The notes: generated from the letters alone by a model not told the origin. A DNA stretch of 64,000 nt from DSPP01 sp964607165 (GCA_964607165.1 CAZSIT010000005.1:56025-120024); one strand, 5' to 3'. Shown: positions 33,003 through 42,954, numbered from the stretch's first letter. Numbers and translations: made by a program.

Positions 33003-34189
33003 CCCGGCTTTTGTATTACGAAGATAAATGGCTTTTTGAATTTCGGGCCAAAGTAGTTTCTCTGGGCGAGTTTAAAGGCAAACCGGCGGTTGAATTGGAC
33101 CAAACCGCCTTTTACCCGGAAGGGGGAGGGCAGCCGCCAGATTTGGGAACCGTCGGCGGGCTTGCCGTTGTTGACTGTCAGAAGGAAAACGACCGGGTCT
33201 GGCATATTTTGGAAAAGCCTCCATCGGTTTCCGTTGGCGTTTCGGTGGAAGGTAAAATTGATGCTTCACGCCGCTTTCACAATATGCAGAAGCACACCGG
33301 CCAGCATCTGCTTTCCGCCCTCTTTTTAGAGTCCGGCATGAATACGGTCTCCGTCCACTTTGGCGAGGAAGAATCGACTTTGGATTTAGCCGGCGGAGAA
33401 GTTTCGCCAGAAGTTTGTAAGAAAGTGGAAGAGAAAGCCAACGAATTGATATTTAAAAACATTTCGGTTAAAATCTTTTGGGCTTCGGAAGAAGAGCTGC
33501 CGGCTTTGGGTTTGCGCAAAACGCCGGAAGTGCGCGGGAAATACCGGATTATCGAGATTGAAGGATTGGACCGCTCCGCTTGCGGGGGAACTCATCTGGA
33601 TTCCACCGGGCAGATTGGGCTTTTAAAAATTTTGACGACCGAAAAAGTGCGCGAAAGTCAAAGGGTCTACTTCGCCTGCGGCTGGGGCGCCTTTCGATTG
33701 TTTCAAAAAAGCTACGACGATTTGGCCGGTCTGGCCAAAAAGATGACACGCGGAATTTTTGAAACCGCTCCGGCGGTTTTGAACTTGCTGGAGGAATCTC
33801 AAAAGCTGCGGCGGGAAGTTTCCTTTCTAAGGGAGAAACTTTTGCCCCAACAGGCGGTCGAGTTGGAAAAAGAATTCTTATCCGATAACGGGTTTTCTTT
33901 TCTTGGTAAGACTTATGACGGTGAATCGGAAGAAATGAAGAAGTTGGCGCAGATTTTGGTTCGGAATCCCGGGCGAGCCGTTTTTCTTTCCTCCAACGGC
34001 GGCAGTTGGGTGCTGGCCACTTCGCCCGGTTTGCCGGTTGACTTAACCGCTTTGACCAAGGAAATTCTTTTTCCACTGGGAGCCAAAGGAGGCGGGACGG
34101 GGAATTTCCGTCAGGGGGGAGGGTTGAAAGATTTTGAAACGGCAAAAACAAAACTTTTAGATTACTTGAAGACCAAAATCGGTGGGTAA
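32999..34189 (+). CDS. AlaX-like alanyl-tRNA editing protein, long form
   Basis: 396 residues. AlaRS-type editing domain: ELDQTAFYPEGGGQPPDLG, the zinc histidines in HTGQHLLSALF, and CGGTHLDSTGQ (Cys/His zinc site). Residues 240-396 form a coiled segment and a DHHA1-like domain with GAKGGGTGNFRQGGG. It deacylates Ser- or Gly-tRNA-Ala in trans; it has no aminoacylation domain. It overlaps the EamA stop (ATGA) and the LptD gene by 8 nt. Confidence 0.9.
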   Translation: MTRLLYYEDKWLFEFRAKVVSLGEFKGKPAVELDQTAFYPEGGGQPPDLGTVGGLAVVDCQKENDRVWHILEKPPSVSVGVSVEGKIDASRRFHNMQKHTGQHLLSALFLESGMNTVSVHFGEEESTLDLAGGEVSPEVCKKVEEKANELIFKNISVKIFWASEEELPALGLRKTPEVRGKYRIIEIEGLDRSACGGTHLDSTGQIGLLKILTTEKVRESQRVYFACGWGAFRLFQKSYDDLAGLAKKMTRGIFETAPAVLNLLEESQKLRREVSFLREKLLPQQAVELEKEFLSDNGFSFLGKTYDGESEEMKKLAQILVRNPGRAVFLSSNGGSWVLATSPGLPVDLTALTKEILFPLGAKGGGTGNFRQGGGLKDFETAKTKLLDYLKTKIGG

Positions 34190-37100
34190 GCAGGTTTTTT
34201 CTCTCGCTCTTTTCGGGGCAATTTTGCTTTATTCGCTTTCTTTCACTCAACAAACCCTGCCGAAGGAAAAAAAGAAAAAAAGCGACCGGCTGGAGCTTTT
34301 GCCGGGGGCCGGCAGTCTTTTTCACACCCAAATCCGCGGCGAAGAGGTCGCCTGGGTCATCGGCAGCGTCCATTTCCGTCAGGCGGAGGGAGAGTTTTTT
34401 GCCGATTCGGCGCTTCTCTATGAGAAATCGAGCCGGGCCTTGCTTTTGGGAAATGTGCGCGTGCGCTACCCCGATTACGCTCTTGCCGCCGATTCGGTCC
34501 GCTACGACTCCAAATCAAAAGAGGGCTGGGCCTACGGCAGGGTGCGTTACGACGACTTAAAAGAGAAGACCGTGCTTTTTGGCGAGCGCGCCCGCTATCA
34601 ACGCGAGAAAAAGTATCTGTTCATCGACCAGAAACCGGAGATGTGGATTTTGTCCTCCAACCCTCCCGAAACGACCTTCGTCTGGTCGCAGCAGATGGAA
34701 TTTTGGGGGGACGAGGAAAAGGGAACCGCCCGCGATTCGGTGCGGATTAAAAAGGGGAAAATCTGGGCTTCCTCGCAAAAGGCCTTGTTTTTACGCAAGG
34801 AGGATAAGCTCGTTTTGACCGAATCGCCCCGGGGCGGCGACGAAAAATCCCGGGTGGAGGGGCAGAAACTGACCCTGCATTTCACCAATGACAAAATTGA
34901 CCGCTTGACCGCCGAGAAAAAGGCGAAGGCGGTCTATCGGGAAATCTCCGATACCTCCCAGACTGACACGACGGTTTCGGAAATGGCGGCTGATTCCATC
35001 GTTTTTCATTTTAAAGGGGAAACGCCCGTGCAAATCCGCGCTCTGGGCCAGGCCTACGTCTCCTATCTGGAAGCCTCCGGCAAAGCCCGAAACTTCGCCT
35101 CCGGCGATTCGGTGGCGCTGGCGTTAAAGGAGCGCAAGATTCAAACCGTTTCCGTTCTGGGCGGGGGCCGGGGAACATATTATTCCAAGCCGGAGAATAA
35201 GAGTGTTGTAGATACGGTTGATTATCAAGCCGAAAAAATTGAGTATCAGATTTCCTCTGGCCAGATTTTTTTGCTTGCCAAAGCCCAAGCCCGCTATCAA
35301 AATCTTACCCTGGATGGCGACTCGATGAAATACGATACCGAAGCCCAGCTGCTTTTTGCTTCCGGCTTTGCCGATACGACCAAAAATAAAACCAGGCGGA
35401 TTTTAAAAGACGGCACGGAGGAAGTGGCCTACGACCGGCTGGCCTACGATTTCACGACTAAAAAGGGTAAGATGAAAAACTCCAAAACCGCCCTGGAACC
35501 CGGCTATTATCACGGGCAGGATGTTTCCCGCGTTTCCGACAACGTGGTTTTTGTGCGCCACGGCCAGTTCACCACCTGCGACCTGGAGCATCCGCACTAC
35601 GCTTTTGCTTCCAGCCATATGAAGTTAGTCACCCGTGACCGGGTGATTGCCAAACCGGTGGTTTTGAAAATCGCCGACGTGCCGATTGCGATTATTCCAT
35701 TTTATATCTTTCCCATCAAACCTGGACGCCATTCCGGGATGTTGACTTTTCGGATTGGAAATTTCGGCAGCGAGCAAAGAGGGCTGCACAACCTCGGATA
35801 CTACTTCGCCCTGTCGGATTACTACGATTTGACCGCCGCTGCCGATGTGGATGAGTCCAGTGGCAATTTAAACCTGCTTTTGCGCTCCCAAGTTAATTAC
35901 AACTGGCGCTATCATTTCAATGGCAGTCTGGGTGGGTCTTACACCCGCGACCAGACGGTAGCCGGTTTCGATTCGCTCGGGAACTTTAACAAAACTCGCC
36001 GGGAGCGGTGGGATTTTAGCTTCAATCATCTTCAGCCGCTTTCCCCAACAGCCCAATTTTCCGCCAGCGGTAATTTCATTTCCGACAAGAGCTACTATAC
36101 TCAACGCTCGAACGATTTAAATACCAGCTTGAATCGGGTTTTAAACCCGCAGGCCAACTTTAGCAAAAATTTAGGCTGGGGAGCTTTGTCCATCGTGGCC
36201 CAAAAGACGTTTAACCTGGATAACGATGGGCGCTCATCCATATTTCCTTCGATAACCTTGACCAAACCGACCAAAGCTCTGTTTAATCCAAAAAAAGATG
36301 AGCCAAGACAATGGTATCATTCAATTTTCTACGGCTACGGCGGCACGGCCGCGAGTTCTTTCAGCCGCACGCCGATTGATACGGTTAACAATCTGGAACA
36401 GCGTCAGGCGGTCGCCAATCAAAGCGTCGCGATTTCCGCCCCGCAGAAAATACTCTGGCTTACGTTATCCCCCAATTTCAACTATACCGAAAACTGGTTT
36501 CACATCTATCGCACCAATCGCTCCGAGCAGAAGGGGGTGGCCCCCGGCAATTACCGGCGCGGCTCCGGTTCCATCGGCGTTTCCTCCACCACCAATCTCT
36601 ACGGCACGTTTCTTTTCCACGTGGGCAGCTTGGTCGGCTTGCGGCATACTTTGACCCCATCCGTCAGTTACGCTTTTGTGCCCAAATCAACGCGCCACCA
36701 GAAGGAGGCGGGCTACGTGGGCGTGGGAGTGCAGCCCAATACCGCCCAAGTGTTGAGTTTTTCTTTGGCGCAGTTTTTTCAAGCCAAGTTCCGGGGAGAA
36801 AAAGGGGATAAAAAGATAGATTTGCTTTCCGCCAATATGTCCGCCAGCTACGATTTCGAAGCCAAAAGCCACCGCTGGAAACCTCTCTCTACCTCCATCC
36901 GCTCCACCGCTATTCCCGGCTTTGGTTTTGACTTTTCAGCAACTCACGACTTCTACGACACGTTGGGGAATCTTTTGAACTTTCCGCGCCTGTTGAACTT
37001 TTCGGTTACCAGTTCTTTCCGTTTCAGCAAAAAACTTTCATTTGGCCCTTTTCCGGTCGAGGGGATAGAAAACCGGAATTCAGGCCTGAATTCCCAGACG

Positions 37101-37478
37101 GGTGCTGCTGCCGCTGGTTTGCTGGAAAATGAAGACCGGCTGCCCATTTCCTTTTCCTTAAGCCATACGCTCACCCAGGTCAAAGGCCCTCCTAGTACCC
37201 GCACCACCCAGCAGATTACCCTTAATACTACAGTTGATTTCACCAAAACCTGGCGAATGACTTATTCACAAAGCTACGATTTGGTCGCCAAGGCCTCTGG
37301 CTATCAGGAGGTCGTTTTGACCAAAGACCTGCACTGCTGGCAGGGGTATTTTTCCTGGCGGCCGTCCGGGTTCCGGAAAGGATATTATTTTTCCATCTCG
37401 GTCAAATCCCTGCCGGAACTGAAAATCTCCAAAGAACCGGTCGGCCTGGGAACTTTTCTCCCCAGTGCCTTCCGCTAA
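34182..37478 (+). CDS. LptD-like LPS-assembly outer membrane protein, long
   Basis: 1098 residues from GTG 34182, with a signal peptide to about residue 20. The N-terminal part (25-430) is a string of OstA/LptA-like jelly-roll repeats (for example GSVHFRQAEGEFFADSALLY, GNVRVRYPDYALAADSVRY). An insert domain leads to the LptD barrel signature: PVVLKIADVPIAIIPFYIFPIKPGRHSGML near 490-520, then some 26 strand-like segments rich in aromatics. It would insert LPS into the outer leaflet. The periplasmic part is longer than in Escherichia LptD (784 residues overall), as in other FCB lineages. The proposed partner, LptE, is not in the window. Confidence 0.88.
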   Translation: MGKQVFSLALFGAILLYSLSFTQQTLPKEKKKKSDRLELLPGAGSLFHTQIRGEEVAWVIGSVHFRQAEGEFFADSALLYEKSSRALLLGNVRVRYPDYALAADSVRYDSKSKEGWAYGRVRYDDLKEKTVLFGERARYQREKKYLFIDQKPEMWILSSNPPETTFVWSQQMEFWGDEEKGTARDSVRIKKGKIWASSQKALFLRKEDKLVLTESPRGGDEKSRVEGQKLTLHFTNDKIDRLTAEKKAKAVYREISDTSQTDTTVSEMAADSIVFHFKGETPVQIRALGQAYVSYLEASGKARNFASGDSVALALKERKIQTVSVLGGGRGTYYSKPENKSVVDTVDYQAEKIEYQISSGQIFLLAKAQARYQNLTLDGDSMKYDTEAQLLFASGFADTTKNKTRRILKDGTEEVAYDRLAYDFTTKKGKMKNSKTALEPGYYHGQDVSRVSDNVVFVRHGQFTTCDLEHPHYAFASSHMKLVTRDRVIAKPVVLKIADVPIAIIPFYIFPIKPGRHSGMLTFRIGNFGSEQRGLHNLGYYFALSDYYDLTAAADVDESSGNLNLLLRSQVNYNWRYHFNGSLGGSYTRDQTVAGFDSLGNFNKTRRERWDFSFNHLQPLSPTAQFSASGNFISDKSYYTQRSNDLNTSLNRVLNPQANFSKNLGWGALSIVAQKTFNLDNDGRSSIFPSITLTKPTKALFNPKKDEPRQWYHSIFYGYGGTAASSFSRTPIDTVNNLEQRQAVANQSVAISAPQKILWLTLSPNFNYTENWFHIYRTNRSEQKGVAPGNYRRGSGSIGVSSTTNLYGTFLFHVGSLVGLRHTLTPSVSYAFVPKSTRHQKEAGYVGVGVQPNTAQVLSFSLAQFFQAKFRGEKGDKKIDLLSANMSASYDFEAKSHRWKPLSTSIRSTAIPGFGFDFSATHDFYDTLGNLLNFPRLLNFSVTSSFRFSKKLSFGPFPVEGIENRNSGLNSQTGAAAAGLLENEDRLPISFSLSHTLTQVKGPPSTRTTQQITLNTTVDFTKTWRMTYSQSYDLVAKASGYQEVVLTKDLHCWQGYFSWRPSGFRKGYYFSISVKSLPELKISKEPVGLGTFLPSAFR

Positions 37479-37822
37479 GCTTCCTGTTCTGGTAGCCGGG
37501 GCTTTGCTTGGAAGGGACCTCCGCCCCCGACCCCTCGGCTCTGTGGCGCAGGTTAAGCTTTATCCCTGGCCGAAAAGCCCGGCACGGGCAGGCTAACCTG
37601 CGTTCTCGTCCTAATTTGTTGGAAGGAGATCCGCTCCCGGATTCTTTAGGTAGCGGCACCTCTTTGGTAGCCGCCACTTTCCAGCCCAGAGCTTAATCGA
37701 AAGGAGTGCCGGAGTAAATGCCTTCCATAGGGAATTTTTTTCCGCTTTTGCTGTTTATGGGTACTTTTCAGAGGGGAAAACGGCGGAAACGCACTATTTA
37801 TGCGGGTTTTTGACGATTTTGC
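37479..37822. repeat. Repeat-rich gap before HU
   Basis: Holds two copies of the GGAAGGGAGCT/GCTCCCGACC family (37508-37535 and 37618-37643) and, between them, a pair of facing arms CGCAGGTTA (about 37550) and TAACCTGCG (about 37596). No gene is seen. The DNA from about 37700 is AT-richer leader DNA of HU. Confidence 0.6.
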
Positions 37823-37851
37823 TTGACAAAAGCCTTTTTTTCTGCTATATA
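37823..37851 (+). promoter_or_regulatory. Sigma70 promoter of the HU gene
   Basis: TTGACA (37823-37828), 17-nt spacer, TATATA (37846-37851): near-perfect consensus, fitting a highly expressed nucleoid protein. The ribosome site GGGGGTG lies about 14 nt upstream of the ATG. Confidence 0.88.
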
Positions 37852-37908
37852 AACCACCGTGGGAAACACCAGCGTAAACCTAAAACCAGTAAGTAAGGGG
37901 GTGACAAG

Positions 37909-38193
37909 ATGTCCAAAGTAGAGTTAATCAACAAAATCGCACGGGAGGCCAAAGTCAATAAGGCTCAAGCCAACCGGGCGGTAAACGCTTTGATTGCCAG
38001 CGTAACCGACAACCTCAAAAGGGGTAGGCGGGTGTCGCTGGTAGGCTTTGGCACTTTTACGGTGGCCAATCGCAAAGCCCGCACCGGCCGCAATCCGCAG
38101 ACCGGCGCTCCGCTAAAAATCGCCGCCGCCCGGGTGGCTCGCTTCCGCCCCGGCAAGCAGTTGAAGGACGCCGTCCGCAAAACGATGCGGTAG
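37909..38193 (+). CDS. HU-family DNA-binding protein
   Basis: 94 residues, one HU/IHF domain. The signature GFGTFTVANRKARTGRNPQTG is present with an intact Pro in the arm (NPQTG), which intercalates into bent DNA. The N-terminal helices MSKVELINKIAREAKVNKAQA are typical. HU versus IHF cannot be decided. It is flanked by its own strong promoter and terminator, so it is monocistronic. Confidence 0.97.
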   Translation: MSKVELINKIAREAKVNKAQANRAVNALIASVTDNLKRGRRVSLVGFGTFTVANRKARTGRNPQTGAPLKIAAARVARFRPGKQLKDAVRKTMR

Positions 38194-38212
38194 TTCCACC
38201 GTCCTTTTTGGA

Positions 38213-38250
38213 CAAAGCCCTCTTCCGAAAGGGAGAGGGCTTTGGTTTTT
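38213..38250 (+). terminator. Terminator of the HU gene
   Basis: CAAAGCCCTCT (38213-38223) pairs with AGAGGGCTTTG (38234-38244) with TCCGAAAGGG between, then GTTTTT. It stands 20 nt after the HU stop. Confidence 0.9.
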
Positions 38251-38465
38251 AATCTCCAGTCTCTAATCTCCAATCTCTGTTTTTGAAGGGGGCTTTGTTT
38301 TAGGTTTTTAATCACTAATCCCCGATCCCTAATCCCTGTTTTTGGGTGGCCACCCTTTCTTTTCCCTGCCCAAAATTTTTGGAACTTGGATTAGAACCCT
38401 TGCGTAAAAACAAATGCATATGCGGTTGTTCTCAGGCCGGGGGCGGAGTGATACTGCGCCGGTTA
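38251..38465. repeat. Decayed REP-like motifs after HU
   Basis: Two stretches, about 38255-38285 and 38310-38352, resemble the 5' flank of the GTAGGGGC element (TAATCTCCAATCTCTG then GTTTTTG) without its canonical core: the second has TTTTTGGGTGGCCACCC. Probably worn copies. No gene is seen. Confidence 0.4.
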
Positions 38466-38494
38466 TTTACAGCTTCGGCAATTTTGAATATTAT
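38466..38494 (+). promoter_or_regulatory. Promoter of the DUF5916 gene
   Basis: TTTACA (38466-38471), 17-nt spacer, TATTAT (38489-38494), leaving a short leader of about 18 nt before ATG 38519. Confidence 0.65.
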
Positions 38495-38518
38495 ATACGG
38501 GCAGTGTTGGAGAAACCT

Positions 38519-41146
38519 ATGAAGCTTCTGGCCACTCTTTTGCTTTTCTCTCCGGCGGTTTTGTCCGCCGGCAGCATCGAACCGGTCTATCCAACCAGGC
38601 CGGAAGCCCGGGCGATTCAGCTAACCCAACCCATTAAATTAGACGGCCTGCTTTCCGAAACGGTTTGGCAGCACCCCTGTTGCGCTTCGAACTTTACCCA
38701 AAAAGACCCCAAAGAAGGAGAGCCGGCCAGCGAGTCCACCAAAGTCTGGCTCGCCTACGACAACGATGCTTTTTATCTCGGCGCGCGGATGTATTGCGGT
38801 AATCCGACCGACATCCGCTCTTTGGTTTCCCGCCGCGATCAGGGCGGCAATTCGGAGCGGATTATCGTTTCGCTCGATACCTATTTGGACCGCCGCACCG
38901 CCTACAGCTTTGCCGTCACCGCCACCGGCACTCGAATTGATTACTACCACCCGGGGGACCACGAGCACAACCGGGATTATTCCTTCGACCCGGTCTGGGA
39001 GGCGAAAACCCGTATCGATTCGCTGGGCTGGACGGCGGAGATGCGCATTCCTTTGTCGCAACTCCGCTTTAATGATAAAGAGGAGCAGGTTTGGGGCTTC
39101 AATTTAAACCGCTGGATTCCGACCCGCAACGAGGATGACTATTACGTTTACATCCCGAAAAAAGAGACCGGCTGGTCCTCCCGTTTTGCCCAACTGAACG
39201 GCATCAACGGAATCAAACCCTCCCGCCGGCTGGAGGTGATTCCGTACGCTTCCAGCGATGCCACCCTTACTGGCGATCGGGATAAAGCCAATCCTTTCGA
39301 CGACGGCAAAAACTTGGCCGGGCGGCTGGGGGCAGACGTTAAAATGGGGCTGGGGCCTAATATGACTCTGGATGCCACCGTCAACCCGGATTTTGGCCAG
39401 GTGGAAGCCGACCCGGCGCAGGTCAATCTCTCGGCCTTCGAAACCTTTTTTTCCGAAAAACGTCCTTTCTTCACGGAAGGTAACCAGCTTTTGCGGGGAA
39501 GCGGGCCGGGCTATTACTACTCCCGCCGGATTGGGAGCACCCCCAATTTGGAAGAACCGGTTGCCGATTATATTGATAGGCCCAAAACCAGCACCATCCT
39601 GGGCGCCGCCAAACTGACCGGGCGGTTGTCGTCCGGCCTTTCTTTGGGAGCTCTTACCGCTCTTACCGCCCGTGAGTATTCCCGCACTTATGACGCCGCC
39701 GGCAACACCTATGGCCGCACCAAAGCAGCTCCTTTAACCGGCTATGGCGTCTTTCGCGCCCAGCAGGAGTTCGGCCCTTCAGCATCCACCGTCGGTCTAT
39801 CCTTAACCGGCTTGCGGCGGGATTTTCCGGTTTGGGATACTCTCTCTTACCACCTTAACCGCCAGGCTTACTCCGGCGGCGGGGATTGGAACTTGCGCTT
39901 TAACCACGGGGAATACGAACTGGGCGGATTTGCCGGCTTTAGTTATATCCAGGGAACTTCCCGGGCCATTGCGGCCATCCAAAATTCCAGCGCACATTAT
40001 TTCCAACGCGCGGCAACGGATGCCGACTACCTAAGGCTGGATTCTTCGCGCACTTCACTGGCGGGTTACACCGGCTCTTTGCGGCTGGCCAAAAACGGCG
40101 GAAAGCACTGGCTCTGGGAAGTGGGCGGCTCGGCGGAGTCGCCCGGCTTTGAACTGAACGACGTGGGAAGTCTGGGCTCGGCGGACGACATCGAATTTTT
40201 TGGGACCTTGCGCTATCGTGAAACCGTCCCCGGCAAAATCTTCCGGAGCTATAATTTGGCCTTTTATCCTTACAGCGGCTGGAATTTCGGCGGAACTAGA
40301 AAATACTCCGGCGTCACCTTTGAAGCCAATTCTGACTGGAAAAACTTCTGGAATTCCTTTTTGGGTTTGGAATTGAGCGCGCGGGGTTTGAGCGACGATT
40401 TGACTCGCGGCGGGCCGCTTGCGAAAACCGCCTTTAACCAGGAAATTTGGGGCGGGCTCAACAGCAACTTTGCTTCGCGTGTCAACTGGCGGATTTTTGC
40501 CTCCCATGGCCGCAACGATTTTGGCCACTTCAGCAACTATTTTGAGGGGAGTTTGTCGTTTCGTTCCAACAGCCGCTGGGAGTTTTCGGTTTTTCCTTAT
40601 TACCAGCGGTCGGTGAACGCGCGGCAATATATTGATGAACTTCCCAACGGTCGGCCAGAGACCTACGGCAACCGCTACATCTTTTCCTTTATCGACCAGA
40701 GCACGCTGGCCACCAAGTTTCGGGCCAGCTACGCCTTCACTCCCGATTTGACCCTGGAGCTGTATGCCGAGCCTTTCGCCGCCAGCGGGCATTACTATAA
40801 CTTTGGCGAGTTGTTGTATCCCAGCAGCCGCCATATCCGGACTTACGGCACGGATGGCACCACCATCAACTATATTGATTCCACCCGCTCATACACGGTC
40901 ACCGACGGCTCGAGCACGTTCACGTTGGGAAATCGCGACTTCAATGTTATTTCCTTTCGCAGCAACCTGGTTTTGCGTTGGGAGTGGCGCCCGGGCAGCA
41001 CTTTATATGTAGTCTGGCAGCAGGATCGCTCCGGCTTTGAGCCGAAGGGCGATTTGATACGCCCCTCGCGCCTTTTCGACTCCTTCACCGCCACCGGCAA
41101 CAACTTTTTCGCCCTAAAAATCAGCTACTGGATACCGGTGAGCTAA
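38519..41146 (+). CDS. DUF5916 outer-membrane barrel with carbohydrate-binding-like N-terminus
   Basis: 875 residues from ATG 38519, giving a signal peptide MKLLATLLLFSPAVLSAG; the frame back to 38414 overlaps the promoter. Residues 25-230 look like the CBM9-like ligand-binding domain that opens DUF5916 proteins (LDGLLSETVW, FYLGARMY, DSLGWTAEMRIPLSQLRF, VWGFNLNRWIPTRNEDDYY). PDFGQVEADPAQVNLSAFETFF is the conserved link to the C-terminal barrel, which ends YWIPVS. Common in FCB bacteria; function unknown, possibly glycan or siderophore handling at the outer membrane. Confidence 0.9.
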   Translation: MKLLATLLLFSPAVLSAGSIEPVYPTRPEARAIQLTQPIKLDGLLSETVWQHPCCASNFTQKDPKEGEPASESTKVWLAYDNDAFYLGARMYCGNPTDIRSLVSRRDQGGNSERIIVSLDTYLDRRTAYSFAVTATGTRIDYYHPGDHEHNRDYSFDPVWEAKTRIDSLGWTAEMRIPLSQLRFNDKEEQVWGFNLNRWIPTRNEDDYYVYIPKKETGWSSRFAQLNGINGIKPSRRLEVIPYASSDATLTGDRDKANPFDDGKNLAGRLGADVKMGLGPNMTLDATVNPDFGQVEADPAQVNLSAFETFFSEKRPFFTEGNQLLRGSGPGYYYSRRIGSTPNLEEPVADYIDRPKTSTILGAAKLTGRLSSGLSLGALTALTAREYSRTYDAAGNTYGRTKAAPLTGYGVFRAQQEFGPSASTVGLSLTGLRRDFPVWDTLSYHLNRQAYSGGGDWNLRFNHGEYELGGFAGFSYIQGTSRAIAAIQNSSAHYFQRAATDADYLRLDSSRTSLAGYTGSLRLAKNGGKHWLWEVGGSAESPGFELNDVGSLGSADDIEFFGTLRYRETVPGKIFRSYNLAFYPYSGWNFGGTRKYSGVTFEANSDWKNFWNSFLGLELSARGLSDDLTRGGPLAKTAFNQEIWGGLNSNFASRVNWRIFASHGRNDFGHFSNYFEGSLSFRSNSRWEFSVFPYYQRSVNARQYIDELPNGRPETYGNRYIFSFIDQSTLATKFRASYAFTPDLTLELYAEPFAASGHYYNFGELLYPSSRHIRTYGTDGTTINYIDSTRSYTVTDGSSTFTLGNRDFNVISFRSNLVLRWEWRPGSTLYVVWQQDRSGFEPKGDLIRPSRLFDSFTATGNNFFALKISYWIPVS

Positions 41147-41181
41147 GACCACAGCTTCCAACCTCCAATCTTCCTGTTTTT

Positions 41182-41205
41182 GTAGGGGCACAATATATTG
41201 TGCCC
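41182..41205. repeat. GTAGGGGC-type REP
   Basis: GTAGGGGC, core ACAATATATTGT, then GCCC, followed by GTTTTCC. It starts 36 nt after the DUF5916 stop, where it could act as a terminator. A GGAAGGGAGC-type element follows at 41227-41251, and a small CGGCCTG/CAGGCCG hairpin at about 41290-41311. Confidence 0.85.
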
Positions 41206-41347
41206 GTTTTCCTTGGTTTACTTGCGTTGGAAGGGAGCTTTGCTCCCGACCAAATTATATGCGTTTTAATTGTACTTTTCTTCTGCGCGGCGGCCTGTGC
41301 TGCGCAGGCCGTCTTGACTTTGACTCTTCATCGGATATTTTTCTTCC

Positions 41348-41629
41348 GTGTTTCCGGAAGAATATCAAACCTACGTCAACGAACTGGGCGAAATTCTCCG
41401 AACCAAGGATTTGTCGCAAATAAAAGAGTTGCACCTCAAGTGGAAGGAGAAAATGGAACTGGCTCCGCTTCCCCCGGACGATCAATTGGAGGCGCACATC
41501 CATCAACTTATCTGTGAATTTCCCTCCCTTTCCGATTTGCACGCCGAAAGCAGGAAATGGCTTTTGGAGCATGGATATGCCATTTCCATTGAGGGTTCTG
41601 ACGAAATGTCATCGGAACCGAAAACCTGA
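41348..41629 (+). CDS. Small soluble protein, unknown
   Basis: 93 residues from GTG 41348; helical, charged, with EEYQTYVNELGEILRTKDLSQIKELHLKWKE and a second helix HIHQLICEFPSLSDLHAES. No motif is recognised. The tail overlaps the HAD gene start by 1 nt (TGATGG), so the two are probably co-translated, which is the best evidence that it is real. Confidence 0.6.
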   Translation: MFPEEYQTYVNELGEILRTKDLSQIKELHLKWKEKMELAPLPPDDQLEAHIHQLICEFPSLSDLHAESRKWLLEHGYAISIEGSDEMSSEPKT

Positions 41630-42276
41630 TGGGAAAACCGGTGGCCATCTTCGATGTTGACCGAACCATTTTGGCTCGGACATCTACGGAGAGATTGTTC
41701 TTCCGCTACCTTCTATCGAAGGGCAAGCTGAAGCTTTCCGGGCTTCTTTTTTTCTTCTATCAGTTTCTTTTGCACATCCGCCGGCCGGAGTGGCGGATTA
41801 TCAAATCAAACAAAGGTTATTTGAAAAACCTTTCGGTTGAAAAGATAGTAGCGTTGATTCCCGGTTTTTTCAATTTGGTTTTGAAGCCGCGTTTGGTGCC
41901 GGAAGTATTGGCGCGGGTTGAAAGACATAAGCAAGAGGGTGAGGAAGTCTTTCTGCTCTCCGGTATGCCGGAATTTCTTTTGGCGCACTATGCCAAGATA
42001 TTAGGCTTTTCCGGCTTTTGGGGTACTAAAGTCGTTATAAAAGACGGTTTTTTTACCGGACGGTTTGAAGGCCGATTCCCTTTTGGACCAGCCAAGGCGG
42101 AAATCGTCAAAAAATTGGCCTTTGAAAAACATTGGGATTTGGCGCACTCGTATGGATATGCCGACCATTACAGCGATGTTCACTTTTTGGAACTGGTCGG
42201 CCACCCGGTGGCGGTCAACCCCGATGACAAGTTGCGCCGTGTAGCAAAAGAGCGCGGCTGGGAAATCATAAATTAG
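41629..42276 (+). CDS. HAD-IB family phosphatase
   Basis: 215 residues. Motif I DVDRTI holds the nucleophile and the general acid, motif II is the Ser in LLSGMP, and motif III/IV is GYADHYSDVHFLELVGHPVAVNPDDKLRRVAKERGWEI, typical of HAD-IB enzymes related to SerB-like phosphatases. A helical cap (residues 40-110) contains LLFFFYQFLLHIRR. The substrate is unknown (phosphoserine, lipid or small phosphate). Lies 1 nt downstream of the preceding small gene. Confidence 0.88.
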   Translation: MGKPVAIFDVDRTILARTSTERLFFRYLLSKGKLKLSGLLFFFYQFLLHIRRPEWRIIKSNKGYLKNLSVEKIVALIPGFFNLVLKPRLVPEVLARVERHKQEGEEVFLLSGMPEFLLAHYAKILGFSGFWGTKVVIKDGFFTGRFEGRFPFGPAKAEIVKKLAFEKHWDLAHSYGYADHYSDVHFLELVGHPVAVNPDDKLRRVAKERGWEIIN

Positions 42277-42298
42277 ACGTATCGATTCCAAATCGGAC

Positions 42299-42356
42299 GT
42301 AGGGGCGAACCCTTGGCCGAGCCCTGAGCTCGTCTCGGGCAGGCTTGTGTTCGCCC
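42299..42356. repeat. GTAGGGGC-type REP with nested insert
   Basis: Stem GGGGCGAAC at the left and GTTCGCCC at the right enclose a 40-nt loop made of a second hairpin-like element (GCCCTGAGCTCGTCTCGGGC). Lies after the HAD gene and before yjbQ. Confidence 0.8.
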
Positions 42357-42395
42357 TCTAAACGGCAGGAAGAAAATTTCTAATCAGGAGAAAAA

Positions 42396-42809
42396 ATGAA
42401 ATCACACACCGAATATCTCTGGTTTGCCACCGCCAAGCATCGCGAATTTATCAATATCACCCCCAAAGTCGAGGAGGCCGTCACCAAATCAAAAGTGCAG
42501 GAAGGGCTCGTTCTGGTCTCGGCGATGCACATTACCGCCTCGGTTTACGTCAACGACGCCGAGTCGGGCTTGATTGCCGATATCGAAGAATGGCTGGAAA
42601 AACTCTGCCCCTCCGGTGTTAACTACCGGCATCACCGCACCGGCGAAACCAACGGCGATGCCCACTTGAAAAATTTGTTAATGCACCACGAAGTCACTCT
42701 CCCCATTACCAAAGGCCACCTCGATTTAGGCCCCTGGCAGCAGGTCTATTACGCCGAGTTCGACGGCCAGCGCCGCAAACGGGTAATCATCAAAATCATC
42801 GGGGAATAG
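42396..42809 (+). CDS. YjbQ/UPF0047-family protein
   Basis: 137 residues. Family marks: EGLVLVSAMHITASVYVND, HHRTGETNGDAHLKNLLMH and PITKGHLDLGPWQQVYYAEFDG with conserved His and Glu. Members have weak thiamine-phosphate synthase activity and an uncertain main role. AGGAG lies 8-12 nt upstream. Confidence 0.92.
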   Translation: MKSHTEYLWFATAKHREFINITPKVEEAVTKSKVQEGLVLVSAMHITASVYVNDAESGLIADIEEWLEKLCPSGVNYRHHRTGETNGDAHLKNLLMHHEVTLPITKGHLDLGPWQQVYYAEFDGQRRKRVIIKIIGE

Positions 42810-42954
42810 GCTGTAGGGGCGTTGGGATAAAATCACCCCCTATGGTCCCCCTTAAATACCCAGACGGGCAGGCAGGGGGACAAAATATCCGATTTGTTTT
42901 TTTTGTCCCCCTTGGCAAGGGGGACGAGGCGCAAAGCGCCGGAGGGGGTGTTTT